Positions 9,918 through 20,073 of a stretch of DNA of 64,000 nt are shown here, in pieces (within the stretch, counting starts at the first letter, position 1; the number at the start of each line of letters is the position of its first letter). The position numbers and the translations under genes were made by a program. Under the pieces are notes generated by a model. That model made no database searches and was not told the origin of the DNA. It saw only the letters and a program-made list of their open reading frames with translations. The DNA comes from Serpula lacrymans var. lacrymans S7.9 (Eukaryota > Basidiomycota > Agaricomycetes > Boletales > Serpulaceae), in assembly GCF_000218685.1 (NCBI RefSeq), contig NW_006763302.1:161180-225179 (forward strand). The letters are read 5' to 3'.

Positions 9918-10887
9918 GTGGTGGACCGGTGGCTCCAGTTTCTTTTTTTTCAGCAGAACATTCATTTGCAGTGCAATTATTTTTGATTTTTGAATCATTT
10001 TTATGGACACATATATTTTTAGAATGCCTGACTGACAATAAAGGAACTGTGTTGATACTGATAGTGTTTTGCCTTGCCCTTTTTTTACTGCATCTTCCCA
10101 TGACATCATGATTTTCCTGCTCTCTTTTTGCTATTGGACTTTACTTTATGGCTGTACAAATCTGTGACATTACCATTACTTACACAGCATTTATTGTTCT
10201 ATCTCTTTCTTTTCCTTATTTTGACGATCTTATCCTGTACTACCTATTCAGGATTCATCAGCGTACATTCCTTCCTTCATGTTCTTTCTCATTCTTTTTG
10301 CACAGCTATACTGTGCATAGCCTACTTTTCTTTTACTATATAAACCCCTGTATTTTACCTTGTAAAAAGAACAAGAACTCCAATCCAGACTTCTTCCCTA
10401 AATCTCAAGTTCACTACTCTGCTACTTGTGATCCAGTGTGGTCACAATACTTCCCACTACTACCACTGCTATCTGCTGTCATCGTCACTCGTCATTTTTG
10501 AAAGTCAATGTCATCCCTTTTGATTAGAGTCCTTCTGAGCACTACAGTTTGTGCGTCAGGAACCTGCTATCACTGGGAACCTCGTCACCTCGTTATCTTG
10601 TCGTTTTCAAACCTACCTTGTGCTACAATTAGCAAGGTAGTGCTTATCCATACTCATCACAATGCCCCTATCTTTTATCATCCAATGATCCCTCCTCCTC
10701 AAAACCCACACCCATACATCTCTGGGTTTTACTTTGAAGGATTGTCATACGTACCACCCCACGAACAACCAGACCACTCCACTGTTCTAGGAGGCAAAGC
10801 CCATACACAAGTTCCGTGGAATCTGGGAGGATTGTGTGTTATTTTGTTTTGTGTGTGGTTTTCTAACTACAATTCTCATCATCGACA

Positions 10888-11748
10888 GTGTTTAGCAAGG
10901 GGCTTGGAAATATGTACATGTTCCAATGCAATATGACTCTGTTTCTCCTCAGAGTCAGATCCAGATGATTGCTCCACCGTATTTGCCATTTCCTTCTCTT
11001 TTCCTTTATCCTTGTGTCTTTCCTTTCCCTTCTTCCTTTGACCTTTTCCAGCTGACTGAAGTGTTTGACACTCCAAGATGTTGTGTGATTTGGTTTTGTG
11101 GAAGTCATACCACTTCTCCTCGGATTTGAGTGCTGATTTGGAACCTCCTGACTGTCGTGCAACTTCTGCAGTGATCCGGATCTCAACCGCATCAAAGGTA
11201 AGTTTATTTTCTTCAATCCTGTTGATTACTGATGACTGAAATATTTGCCATTCAGGAGTGCATGGGAGAGATTGGAGAAGAGCAAAAGCCATGAGTTTGG
11301 TATCAACTCCTAGTTTCATTCTGGAGAGGTGTGAATCAATTGTCCGGATTTTTGCAATGTGTTCCCAGATAGGTGATGTCCCATCCCAGGACAATTTGGT
11401 GAGTTGCTGGAATGAATAGAAGGCCGAGGCAATGTGGGATGTCTGATGGAGTGAGACAAGTTTATCAAATAACTCCTTGGAGCTGGTGAGGTCTCCAGTC
11501 CTCATTAGGAGGGCATCAGAGATGTGGTCCTGGATGATTCCATGTGCCTTCTCATCCTTAAGTATCCAGGTGATCTCAGGACCCTCCGAGGAGGTAGGTT
11601 TTCCTGGTGAGGGCTTAAGCTCCTCTCCAGTAACCACCTGGAGAACCTTTTCCCGACGTAGCGTTAAGATGATCCGGAGTTTCCATATCTGAAAATTGTT
11701 GGGTCCAGTGAGAACTAGATGTGCAGATGTATTGTGTGCTGTGGTCAT
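10888..11748 (-). pseudogene. Copia-type gag, truncated
   Basis: The open frame begins at the ATG at 11748 (MTTAHNTSAHLVLTGPNNF). It encodes about 285 residues of a Ty1/copia gag of the UBN2 type: the N-terminal LTGPNNFQIWK motif, then IWEHIAKIRTIDSHL and LMAFALLQSLP blocks. A decayed zinc-knuckle-like region WYDFHKTKSHNILEC is followed by a charged Lys/Ser tail. The frame ends three codons inside the LTR-like element that begins (minus strand) at 10887. Protease, integrase and reverse transcriptase are missing. The gag start lies 50-70 bp after the primer-binding site, as expected for an intact 5' end. Only the 5' end of the element survives. Confidence 0.8.
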
Positions 11749-11797
11749 GGTTCCGAGGTTGCCGTTTCAAATAAGAATTATTTCCTGCATAGCTTTT

Positions 11798-11817
11798 GCG
11801 CACCAGGGCTCATAACC
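11798..11817 (-). other. Copia primer-binding site (half tRNA-iMet type)
   Basis: On the minus strand the sequence after the LTR reads GGTTATGAGCCCTGG. Copia and Ty5 elements are known to prime from the anticodon region of initiator tRNA-Met rather than its 3' end, and their sites begin GGTTATG. The match to the anticodon stem-loop (GGGCTCATAACC) supports this. Confidence 0.7.
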
Positions 11818-12033
11818 TAATAAAACTAAGTGAAACTCAGCCGCTGCCCAAGAGGCTATAGAAACGACTTTATTATTTACCCAAGTGAAACTACAATAGA
11901 TGTTAGTTTAAGGTGATCTCTAATAAATGTAATGTAACATACCTCAGCCGCTGCCCGAGAGGCTATAGAAATGACTAAGGTATTTCTATACTAAACCCCC
12001 TACTACTTATAGTCGGAGGTGCTACTCGCTACA
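11818..12033 (-). mobile_element. Copia 5' LTR
   Basis: The LTR starts TGTAGCGAGTAGCACC on the minus strand at 12033 and ends just before the primer-binding site. It includes two copies, about 107 bp apart, of a 34-bp direct repeat (11835-11869 and 11942-11975; CTCAGCCGCTGCCC..GAGGCTATAGAAA). The inner boundary is set by the primer-binding site; the outer one by the TGT start and is less certain. No second LTR was found in the window. Confidence 0.6.
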
Positions 12034-13628
12034 GTATAATGGCTCCATGGAGAACAATGGCTGCTTTGGCAGAGACCGGGTTTATCCGGTTTTGTCACAG
12101 GGATTATGCAGGAAATTTTGGGGAAGGAAATTGGACTTTGACCCTCAAAAACCTGCATACACTACATAAGTGTAATATATTCTGCAAACACTTTGGTTTG
12201 AGTCCGTTGTCACAACCAGCAGTAAGTTGTTTTGTTCATTATTATCACATACTCTCAATATTATTCTTGATATGATAGGATTCTTGATTTGGTATTTGCA
12301 TTTCTTGGACTCAAAGTTCTGCTTTTGTGTTGCTAGACATCATGTTGCTGCTCTCCCTATCCCAATCTCACTTATTTATCTTGCTTTCTTGTATCTGGAT
12401 TTGTTTTTAGTATTAATTGTTTTGTTGTTTGAGTTGATCACTCTTGATGCAGACTTTCGCTCGTGTGATCCTTACGTTCAATCGGCTGAGATCAATACAA
12501 GGACTTAGCAAATCGATGATCAAAATTAATTGTGACGAAGCAGTGAAGCGGAATTTTAAAAAAAAGGTGGCCGATGGGCAGCATGATTTGGGTTTTCAAC
12601 CGTAAACAACCGGCCACCGTAGTGAAGGAGAAGATCTGGGCTCAGATAAAGAAGCAGACAGTGGATTCAACAATGAAGATCTTGACAATAACACGTTACT
12701 GGGAATGGTCGAGATGTATGGTGACAGCCTAGCAGGATATGATGATTTTGACTCAATTTAGCTTCTAGAGATATTTTTTTGCATTTCAATATGTTATAAT
12801 TGCTCACAAGCCATTACTAGTAATATTGTAGAGAGGACTTACAAATTCTATGCTTTTGTTTGACGTGTTTGATATCATATAATACCCTCAACAACTGTGT
12901 GACTGTTGAAAATACATTATAAGACAATATCTATACCAGCCACAACCGTGACATGAGCTACAGCCACATCCAGGTATCTGCACACTTATATCCCATTATC
13001 AATCAGATATCTGTATGAGATACCCATACCCTGAAGGTGTGATACACTGACCACTCTGCTAGAATCTGATAATCCTTTAGAACACCTTGATGATGGATCA
13101 TCAACTCCGCCTGGTTATAGCTGTCCCTCCCCAATTTCCTGATGTGGGCCCTCGCATAACTTCAATATCTCTGAGTGTGTTTTACCTCAATGGTTACATA
13201 AAATGGTTACATATTATAACGAGTTGGGTCAACCATATTATGATTTGTAGTTAAATATACTCTGAATCTGGTGAAACTGTTGTTTTGATTTTGAGTCAAG
13301 CATGAAGGCATTGCCTACTATTCTGCTATTATTTCTTAGCAGTGGGACTTGGTCATCTTTTGAGGCTTTCCTCTGCCGAATCGGTGCTTCAATCCGGCAT
13401 ATGTGACCTTAGTGTTACTTTTTTTTTTTGTTACTTTTGTGACGTCCGAATTGTACCTCAAATATGGGAACGACAGTAGATGCTTCGGTTACATTTCGTT
13501 TCGGTTAGATAACTTCTCCTTTGAGCTCGAGGAAGAGGGAGTACTTAAATGTCCTAAAGAAGTCCACAAAGATAAAGTTGCCGTTGAGAAAATTCCGAGG
13601 TACCCGATGATGACGAGTACGATGTGGT
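12034..13628. other. Decayed transposon sequence, no intact gene
   Basis: No intact gene was found. Around 12610-12761 a frame ends in an acidic tail (GYDDFDSI then stop) like the acidic tail of the Plavaka transposase at 24419. Downstream, 13090-13175 closely resembles 24710-24795, the 3' flank of that transposase (both contain AACTCCGCCTGGT and TTTCCTGATGT). I infer a relic of the 3' end of a related element. The remainder (12034-12500, 13250-13628) shows nothing recognisable. Confidence 0.45.
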
Positions 13629-13763
13629 TGTGTGGGATGAAGCGGGCGTGGTAGGAGGACAGAACATGGATGGATGTATGCTGGTAGAAACGATGAGCAT
13701 GCAGCAGGCGTTACCCGGGGCATGGTGAGGTAAACGGGCGATCAGGATAAAGCGGAGGCGGGT
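13629..13763 (-). pseudogene. XRCC2-like fragment 2
   Basis: On the minus strand this matches two separated pieces of the XRCC2-like gene. The first is CCCGCCTCCGCT..ATCC..GCCCGTTTAC (compare 5680-5710). The second is TCCTACCACGCCCGCT-CATCCCACAC (compare 5805-5835). The intervening part is largely deleted. It is a short decayed duplicate. Confidence 0.6.
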
Positions 13764-14329
13764 GATCTTAGAAAAAGCTCTAACCCGAAATTATCGAAAG
13801 GGGAACACTCAGCTGGGACCTAGTATGGATCATTCCCTCGGAAGGTCTGATGAGGAGACTAACCTACTAGTATCTACTTAGCCAACAATCAGAACGAACA
13901 TGCAGCAGACTTGGACCGTTTTGAGCCGTGGCATCATGATCGAGATCGCGTCAGGAGAGGGAATTCCTAGTCCTTGTTCGGAGCCCATCCCCGATAGACT
14001 ACTGTACCTGCGAACCAAAAAAAAAAACCAAAGTGGTCGGGACCTACATTGCCTGTGAACCATAAAAACCATCACCTCAGCTTCACCATAACTTTCATAA
14101 ATCGTCAATCCCCAATCGTAACTGGACCAGAACTCATCGTGTATCGGGTCCGCAAATTATACCACCACGCAAAAACATCGTACGCTTAGTACATGTACAC
14201 TTAACCGGTCCGGGATGAAGACTCGGAAGTCCGGAATGCAGACGTGGGGAATCAAGAACAAGTTAGGCTACTCCATCTGCGAAGCTGCACTAGTCTCGAT
14301 GGCCCGCCAAGAAGGCACGCCCAATTGAC
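13764..14329. other. Unassigned sequence between pseudogene fragments
   Basis: No ORF with recognisable motifs was seen. It separates two XRCC2-like fragments lying in the same orientation. Confidence 0.4.
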
Positions 14330-15050
14330 GAATTATGTGTATCTACATGGTAACGGCAGCCTAGTCAGCACTAGACATTGCATTTGATGAAAACGAGCGC
14401 ATGTCAGTAGGGGTGCAAAGACGGAGGGAAGGATGGTAGTGGATATATATGCTGAAAGTTGACTGGTGTGGTGGGAAAAGAGAGGGGCGCATGGAATGGG
14501 GTGAAGTAGGACTATAAGATGACGTCGTCGTTGCTGATTCGAAAAGTGAACCTGTTGATGTCGGAACGGCAAGGTGTCCCGAGGAGACATAGCACACGCC
14601 TTTGATCCGCCTCTTCGCCTGAATCTGCTGTGAGGGACTAGCGGCGGATGTGCGCGGGGTTGAAAGGTAGGCCATACCATCGATAGACGAGTCAGCAAGA
14701 GGATTAAGTGCCCAATTTTTATAGAATATAAGGGGACGATGGGAAGCGCACAAACGCTAACGAGAGGTGAGGACCGCATGTAGAGGCACGGTATCTAAGG
14801 TCGTATTCGCGCGCGCGCTAGTACTGTCTGCGCTTGATTCAACAGTGAGAGGGACTGCACTGGCACGATGTTCCTCTGCTGTGAACCTATATGACCAATA
14901 GAAAGGGCTGAGGGAGATGTCTGTATGGGATGAAGCGGGCGTGGTAGAAAAGTAAAGCGTGGGTGAAGGCGGAGAGAGGACGTGCACCCCGTCCATGCGA
15001 GCTTGGGCACGGTGATAAACGGGCGAGAGGATAGAGCGAGACAGGGCCAA
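14330..15050 (-). pseudogene. XRCC2-like fragment 3 (C-terminal half)
   Basis: This is a long decayed copy of the XRCC2-like gene. On the minus strand it starts with text matching the LARLHLQP region (from about 5690). It keeps blocks such as LSPFYWSYRFTAEEHRA, LTVESS, TVPLHAVL, ASHRPLI.Y.NWALNPL and the 3' flank around 6415-6450. It lacks the Walker A region and carries deletions and frameshifts, so the frames 14757-15050 and 14361-14753 are out of register. It is non-functional. Confidence 0.8.
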
Positions 15051-16096
15051 GGCAGGCTCCTCGTTACGTGAACATGAAATCCGAACCCAGCGAGGTTATG
15101 TCGTTGTGGGCTTGAATCTTATCACATCGCTCTAGGATGTATCCTCCTACAGTGTGGCTAGGGGAGGAGCCTGGGGTCGAGGGTGAGCGCTGATCATAGT
15201 CACAAGTCACTCCCACATTTTCAAATCCATAATCCATTTTCCTACTATTTGCATGTATTATTTACTGGGGTTTATTAACGTTTATTCGCGCTCTGACCGC
15301 ACGCAGCATGCTGCCCTGGCTTTTCGAGGGTCTGGTCGATGGGTCTTGGCATATTCGATAAGACCTTGACGGGGAAGCACATGCCTTAGCGTTTCAAAGC
15401 ACACAAGCGTCAAGACGAAGCTGATCGAATAAGCTCAAGGCCCGATCCGATGACTTCTTCCTTATGAAGACTCGGAGTATCTCATCAGGAAATTGGTGAA
15501 AATCTGATCTATGATTGTAAGCCATTATAAGAATTGTAATTAGCACAAGAACTACAATAGTTTTGGTCCCGTTTACAAGAGCTTGTATGTCTGGTTAGCT
15601 CTGATACAAACGGCACAATATATATATGGCTGATATACATTGTGAAGTCGGCCTCCTCAATAAGATCAATAATATATCCAAGACCTTATATGTCTGGTTA
15701 GTATTGTTACCTTCGATCAGATTTATAAGAATTATAGTGTAGACTCTATCACGGCAAGATATACAATCAATATCAGTGCTGATATGACTGGTTACACCTG
15801 GTAGCTCGTGACCGAGGCAAAACGAGAAACCACTGAGAACTTGAATACAAGTGTATGTAGGCTGCCATCCATAGTAACTGCACTTAGAGTTGCCAAAACT
15901 GACTAGGTAGTGGCCCGGGTACTTACTCACACAGGCTGGCCTTCGTTTGGAAGGACTTAGGGCTGTTTTAATTATTGATAACTAGGTCATCACAACAGGT
16001 AGTAAGGACACAAATTTCATTGAAAGCGTGTACACAATATACAGTACAATTTACAATACAGTATACTTAATTCTACATTCCTCCGACTTTGCTTAG
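15051..16096. other. AT-rich intergenic sequence with short repeats
   Basis: No gene was recognised. The stretch 15520-15800 is AT-rich and holds pairs of short imperfect direct repeats (TATGTCTGGTTAG at about 15586 and 15690; TTATAAGAATT at about 15527 and 15723). It may include one end of the neighbouring mobile region, but I could not define termini. Confidence 0.4.
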
Positions 16097-17619
16097 CTAG
16101 TTGTCCGCATTAGCTTGCCCCTCAGAACGAGAGCTTGAAGGGGACATTTGGTGTTTGAGAGCCGCTCGTCTTTGTCGGATCTTCGCCAATGCGCCGTTCT
16201 TTGCTGGGATTCTCGTAGGGGTGGCTGAGGCAGGAAAAATTTTCCTACAATATGGGTAAGTATGGTGGTTGCATAAAAGACTATAGTACTACATACGAGT
16301 CCCACCACGCTAAGAGACTGTTGACATCTTCGATTTCATCGGGATCCTCGAATAAGTCCATGACACTATTGAAAAATCCCTCAGAATCGGAAGTGATATC
16401 TGTGCGGGAGAATATTGCCTGTGAAGATAGTGCAAAACGGACCTTCATTGAGTTTGTTAGCCTATCATCTGACAATCATGTGAAACTACAGCTACTTACT
16501 TGTGTTGCAATATATGCAACTGACGCTGGTGTAACATGTAACATGCCATGTAAACGAGCATTACCCGAGCGAGTTGCTCGTGACTCGGCGTTTGTGTCAA
16601 CAGATGACGGGGATGTGAAGACGTACTTGTAAGCCTAAGGAAGAAAAAAAGCTGGAATTAGACTATTAGAAGCAATTAAAAAAAACGCGCACCGAGATCA
16701 AAACATTGTTTTTAAACAGGCCCATCCATGGGTCTTCTGCATTGTAAATGCAGTCGGCATACAAAAATATGGGCCAGTGGTCACCAGCAATGTGTATATC
16801 ACCATTTCGTAGTTTAGCTCGAGTCCTATAGAAAAACTTTCGTAAACCATCAAAAAATATACTAGAAAGTACTTACTCTTCATCTTCCCAATCAAGTCCA
16901 GTTGGACATAGTAGTTGCCCGGTACGATGATGATTGAAGCCTCGGTTGGACTTGATATTCCGATGGAGCTGTGGGCTAAGCTGCTGGCCTTGAGGTGTTA
17001 TCCATTCGACTATGGCACCTTTGATGCTCTTGGTGTCGTCAGATCGGGCACCAGAAACACCTTTTTGTATCTGGGTATGTTGTGCCGTTAGTATCTTGTT
17101 GAGAGCTTGGGGATCTGACTTGGGTTCAGGTGATAATGGGGCTCACCAGCTGGCTAATGATCTCAATTTCCTCCTCAGACGAATCCTTATCGGTCAACCG
17201 ATCCTTGAGCCCAGGCACCATACAAAGAAGACTCAAAAAGATCTTCTGTTCACGTAGTTCACTGAGAAAAATATTCAATAAAAACCAAGGAAAATATAAT
17301 CTATTTCAACTTACTTTCCAGTAAGGTGCTGATCGTCTGATTCATCACTCATCCGAAGCAGTCCATTGATCAGGAGAGAGTTGATGTTACAAAATGGGTG
17401 GACAGTACGACAGAAATGGCGACCATGGCCTACCAAGGGGTCTGAAAGACGTCTAAGTCCTGTGTCAGCTTTGTGCAATGATTGAAATCAACTTGAAGCT
17501 ACTCACGGGCGTTTTCGAGACACTGCAGTTAGTGCAGACTCGAAAGAAGGTAGTAGAGATGGATGATCAGGATTCTCCGGTAAGTCGGCATCTGCTTCCC
17601 GTGTTCGCCGCACCATCAT
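16097..17619 (-). CDS. DUF6698 domain protein
   Basis: Eight exons can be joined: 17619-17507, 17452-17315, 17261-17147, 17070-16877, 16825-16693, 16634-16500, 16442-16297 and 16244-16097. All introns are GT-AG, and the total of 1122 nt gives exactly 373 residues plus stop. Recognised DUF6698 blocks are, in order: DPLVGHGRHFCRTVH near the N-terminus, GARSDDTKSIKGAIVEWI, NRGFNHHRTGQLLCP, AGDHWPIFLY, DPWMGLFKN, YVFTSPSSV, RSGNARLHGM, RFALSSQAIFSRTD and FNSVMDLFEDPDE. A basic C-terminus (ALAKIRQRRAALKH) ends the protein. DUF6698 is a fungal domain of unknown function, expanded in Agaricomycetes. No catalytic residues are known to me. Every exon is intact, so this is probably an expressed gene. 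Its neighbours are small unknown genes and a transposase. Confidence 0.85.
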
Positions 17620-18365
17620 GGTCAATTCTCAATGGTTCAACAGCTAGACACCTTCAACTTGCACACGGGACCTCAAGATGGGTAGATGGAATGCTGATGA
17701 CAGACAAGGTAAGTGTTTTCTTGTGATTTAAAGGCTTGAGTACTCCACTTTGACTTATTTTGGAGAAATTTGTAACAGTTTACCAGGTCAGTCGTCAGTT
17801 TACGCTATGATCTTGCCTGGAAAAAGACCTGAGAACTGTCTCTCGGATCATGACAAACAGGGTAAGGATGAGATTGGTGAGTTCTTGCTTTTTGTGGATA
17901 GTGCATGATAGTAGCATGGAGAGCAGTATAGAAAATTTTTCACTCAAGGCCAGCACCACCGCATTTGTCAGGACAGCATTGTCGTTTCCCCATGGGCTGT
18001 GCTCTTAGCATGCAATAGGTTTGGTATGTTTCAAGGTGTGTACACCAATTTCTCAACTTGGTTATCTAAATTCATAACACGGCAACTTCTAGGTGCTACA
18101 ATACAGGTGATCTCATTTTTCTGTGGAGATGTGAGTGTGACAGTCAGGGTCAAAGGCTCTCAGTTCCGTCAACCCTTGGGACAGCAACGGGCTTAGTTCA
18201 GCTCTCCATTCCTCTGTCGTAAGTGGCCTGTTAGGTCTTCCGATGTCTGTTTTGATTCTTACAGCTTTTACTCCACTTTTTTGCCACATCCTATCTCACA
18301 GATACGCATCATGTCCACCACTGGCAATGAAAACAAGAAAAGACGCCTTAGTTTTCATGTAGAAG
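17620..18365. other. Intergenic between divergent genes
   Basis: This holds the upstream sequence of the minus-strand DUF6698 gene and of the small plus-strand gene at 18366. An alternative upstream ATG for the latter is at 18311, but it does not splice in frame. No other feature was seen. Confidence 0.45.
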
Positions 18366-18864
18366 ATGTCCAGTGAGTCCAGACACTTTGTTACCCGGTT
18401 GATCAATTTCACGTTCAAAAGCATTACCGTCACAGAGGAGTTGACAGACTCGGGTAAAAATGTTGTTAAAAACGATGCAAGTGTTCAAACAGACTCTTAT
18501 TTGATGGGTACATATTTTGTTGCTGTTTTCAGACGTCAATCATCTTACATGATTTATAGAAGACACGGCAGATCATAAACTCAACAACCTTTCAAATGAG
18601 GAATTGAAAATCAAGCTTGAAGAAATGCAGAAACAACTCCATGTCATGTACTTAGAACGCGACAAGTATCGAAATTATGCAATTGCCGAGTCTCGTCGGG
18701 TGGGATTAATGCAGTTTGAGGTTTCAAAGATGGGGATGGAACCACCATCCTGTGAACTGTACTCACAGGTTCCTGTGGATGCACCCTCGCCTGCATCACT
18801 CATCAGTAAGTTGACCACTATCCTGTTAAAACTGTAGCTGAGTCAATACCTAGGTGATGATTGA
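18366..18864 (+). CDS. Small coiled-coil protein, unknown function
   Basis: Three exons (18366-18507, 18560-18805, 18854-18864), with GT-AG introns of 52 and 48 bp, join to 132 codons without a stop. The middle of the protein is charged and helical (LSNEELKIKLEEMQKQL then ERDKYRNYAIAESRR) and likely forms a coiled coil. The last exon encodes only three residues plus stop. An AATAAA follows at about 18887. I do not recognise the family. It lies between DUF6698 and another small gene, both on the opposite strand. The 5' end is the weakest part of the model. Confidence 0.4.
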
Positions 18865-19060
18865 AAGATAGGATTGTGTAACGGTAATAAACAATGTACG
18901 AAAAACTGTAATGAAATATTATATGCATATTATCTTTTTGTGATATAGTATTGAGGTGACAATACACGAACGATAAGAGGCTGTTCAAAGCATTGTCGTT
19001 GAGAACCCAGAGGTACGTACATCAGCCTAAACACATTATTTTAATCATTCAATGCCTTAT

Positions 19061-19734
19061 TCACAGCAGTGAAAGTAGATCATATGGCTCGAGGTACCGC
19101 ACAATTACAACTATTCTACATTGACAGACCAACATGACTAGTGGGAGACCTTCTCTTCGGTATGCTGTTGTCACTGGATTCCTCACCTCAACGTTTTCCG
19201 CTGCCTCCCTTGGCCAGATTTCCTGGCTACAATGCAAGCATGTGAGTATCAACTAAAAGCCTAAGAAGGATTGCTTGTTCTTACCAGCTGTAGTGTGGTG
19301 CCTTTGTCGGTTGTTACTGATATGCTCACCAGATTTTCCACTATCCACAACCTCTGACTGGGGTTGAATTACAGAAGTAGCTTGTTTGTTGTCAATACTG
19401 ACTTCTGACAGGCGGCGTTTTACCCCACAAGACTGGGGCTGAGTTACAATGTTTTGCAAGTCTGTACTTTCCTGTTACGACAAAGGTGAGTCTACAATCT
19501 ATATTGAGAGATGTCGCTTACCTCAGTTTTCACAGAAATTCCTTCATCTTTGGGAGCAGCCCCGTCTGTCTCCTTCTTATCTGCCGTATTAATAGGCCAG
19601 GGTTCATCGTCACTGTCCCAGTCATAAAAGAACTCAACATCTTTGCCTGAGCCATAGACTGTGAATCGGCTGAACAGGTGTTCTGGGACACCAACTAGGG
19701 TCCTTCGAATGATTTCGTTGTCAGTCTGAGGCAT
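19061..19734 (-). CDS. Small acidic protein, unknown function
   Basis: Four exons (19734-19522, 19471-19285, 19226-19187, 19115-19061) total 495 nt, or 164 residues plus stop, with GT-AG introns throughout. The N-terminal 45 residues look globular (RRTLVGVPEHLFSRFTVYG, then VEFFYDWDSDDEPWP). The middle contains two repeats of the form V.QPQS and a charged linker. The short C-terminal exons are uncertain. I do not recognise it. It starts 340 bp from, and points away from, the Plavaka-type transposase start, so the two may share a promoter region. Confidence 0.4.
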
Positions 19735-20073
19735 GTCTTGGTGGGGGGATCAAATGAAGGATTCGTCACATTTTGGTGAGCTCAAACACTATTGTATATT
19801 TCCCATGCACTAATTCTCTGCTGTGACCCGACTCCAATACCGATATCACTTTCCCGTTGGAGATCAAGAAGTGCCTGTCCGGATCTTAACTTTTTTTTTT
19901 GTTAAAGTTCAGTCTTACGTTAAAGAAATGGAGAAAATGTCAGTTGCTCCATTCTTCTGTGTCACACGGTTTACTTGATTGTTCTATGTTAGATCTTCAC
20001 ATTCATCACTATTCGCCCCTGAAGCCTGCACTAGTTTCAATGTTCCACCCACTTCAAATTTCTGTCACTCATT

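Larger units (their letters stand above)
8694..10887 (+). mobile_element. LTR-like element, copy 2, with nested solo LTR
   Basis: Same ends (TGTCATGC... and ...ATCGACA) and same ORF as the copy at 3295-5111. Without the nested insertion it would be about 1.82 kb. The 3' half (from about the middle of the ORF) is nearly identical to copy 1, while the 5' part differs more. The left flank (CCGA, end of an XRCC2-like fragment) and right flank (GTGT, inside a copia gag) do not form a target duplication. This copy therefore lies at a rearrangement junction rather than a simple insertion. Confidence 0.7.

Noticed and set aside
11835..11975. Pair of 34-bp repeats as a separate tandem repeat locus
   Set aside because: They lie inside the copia LTR and are best described as part of it.
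15520..15800. Possible SINE or element terminus from short repeats
   Set aside because: No tRNA-like box, tail or target duplication could be found; the repeats are short and imperfect.
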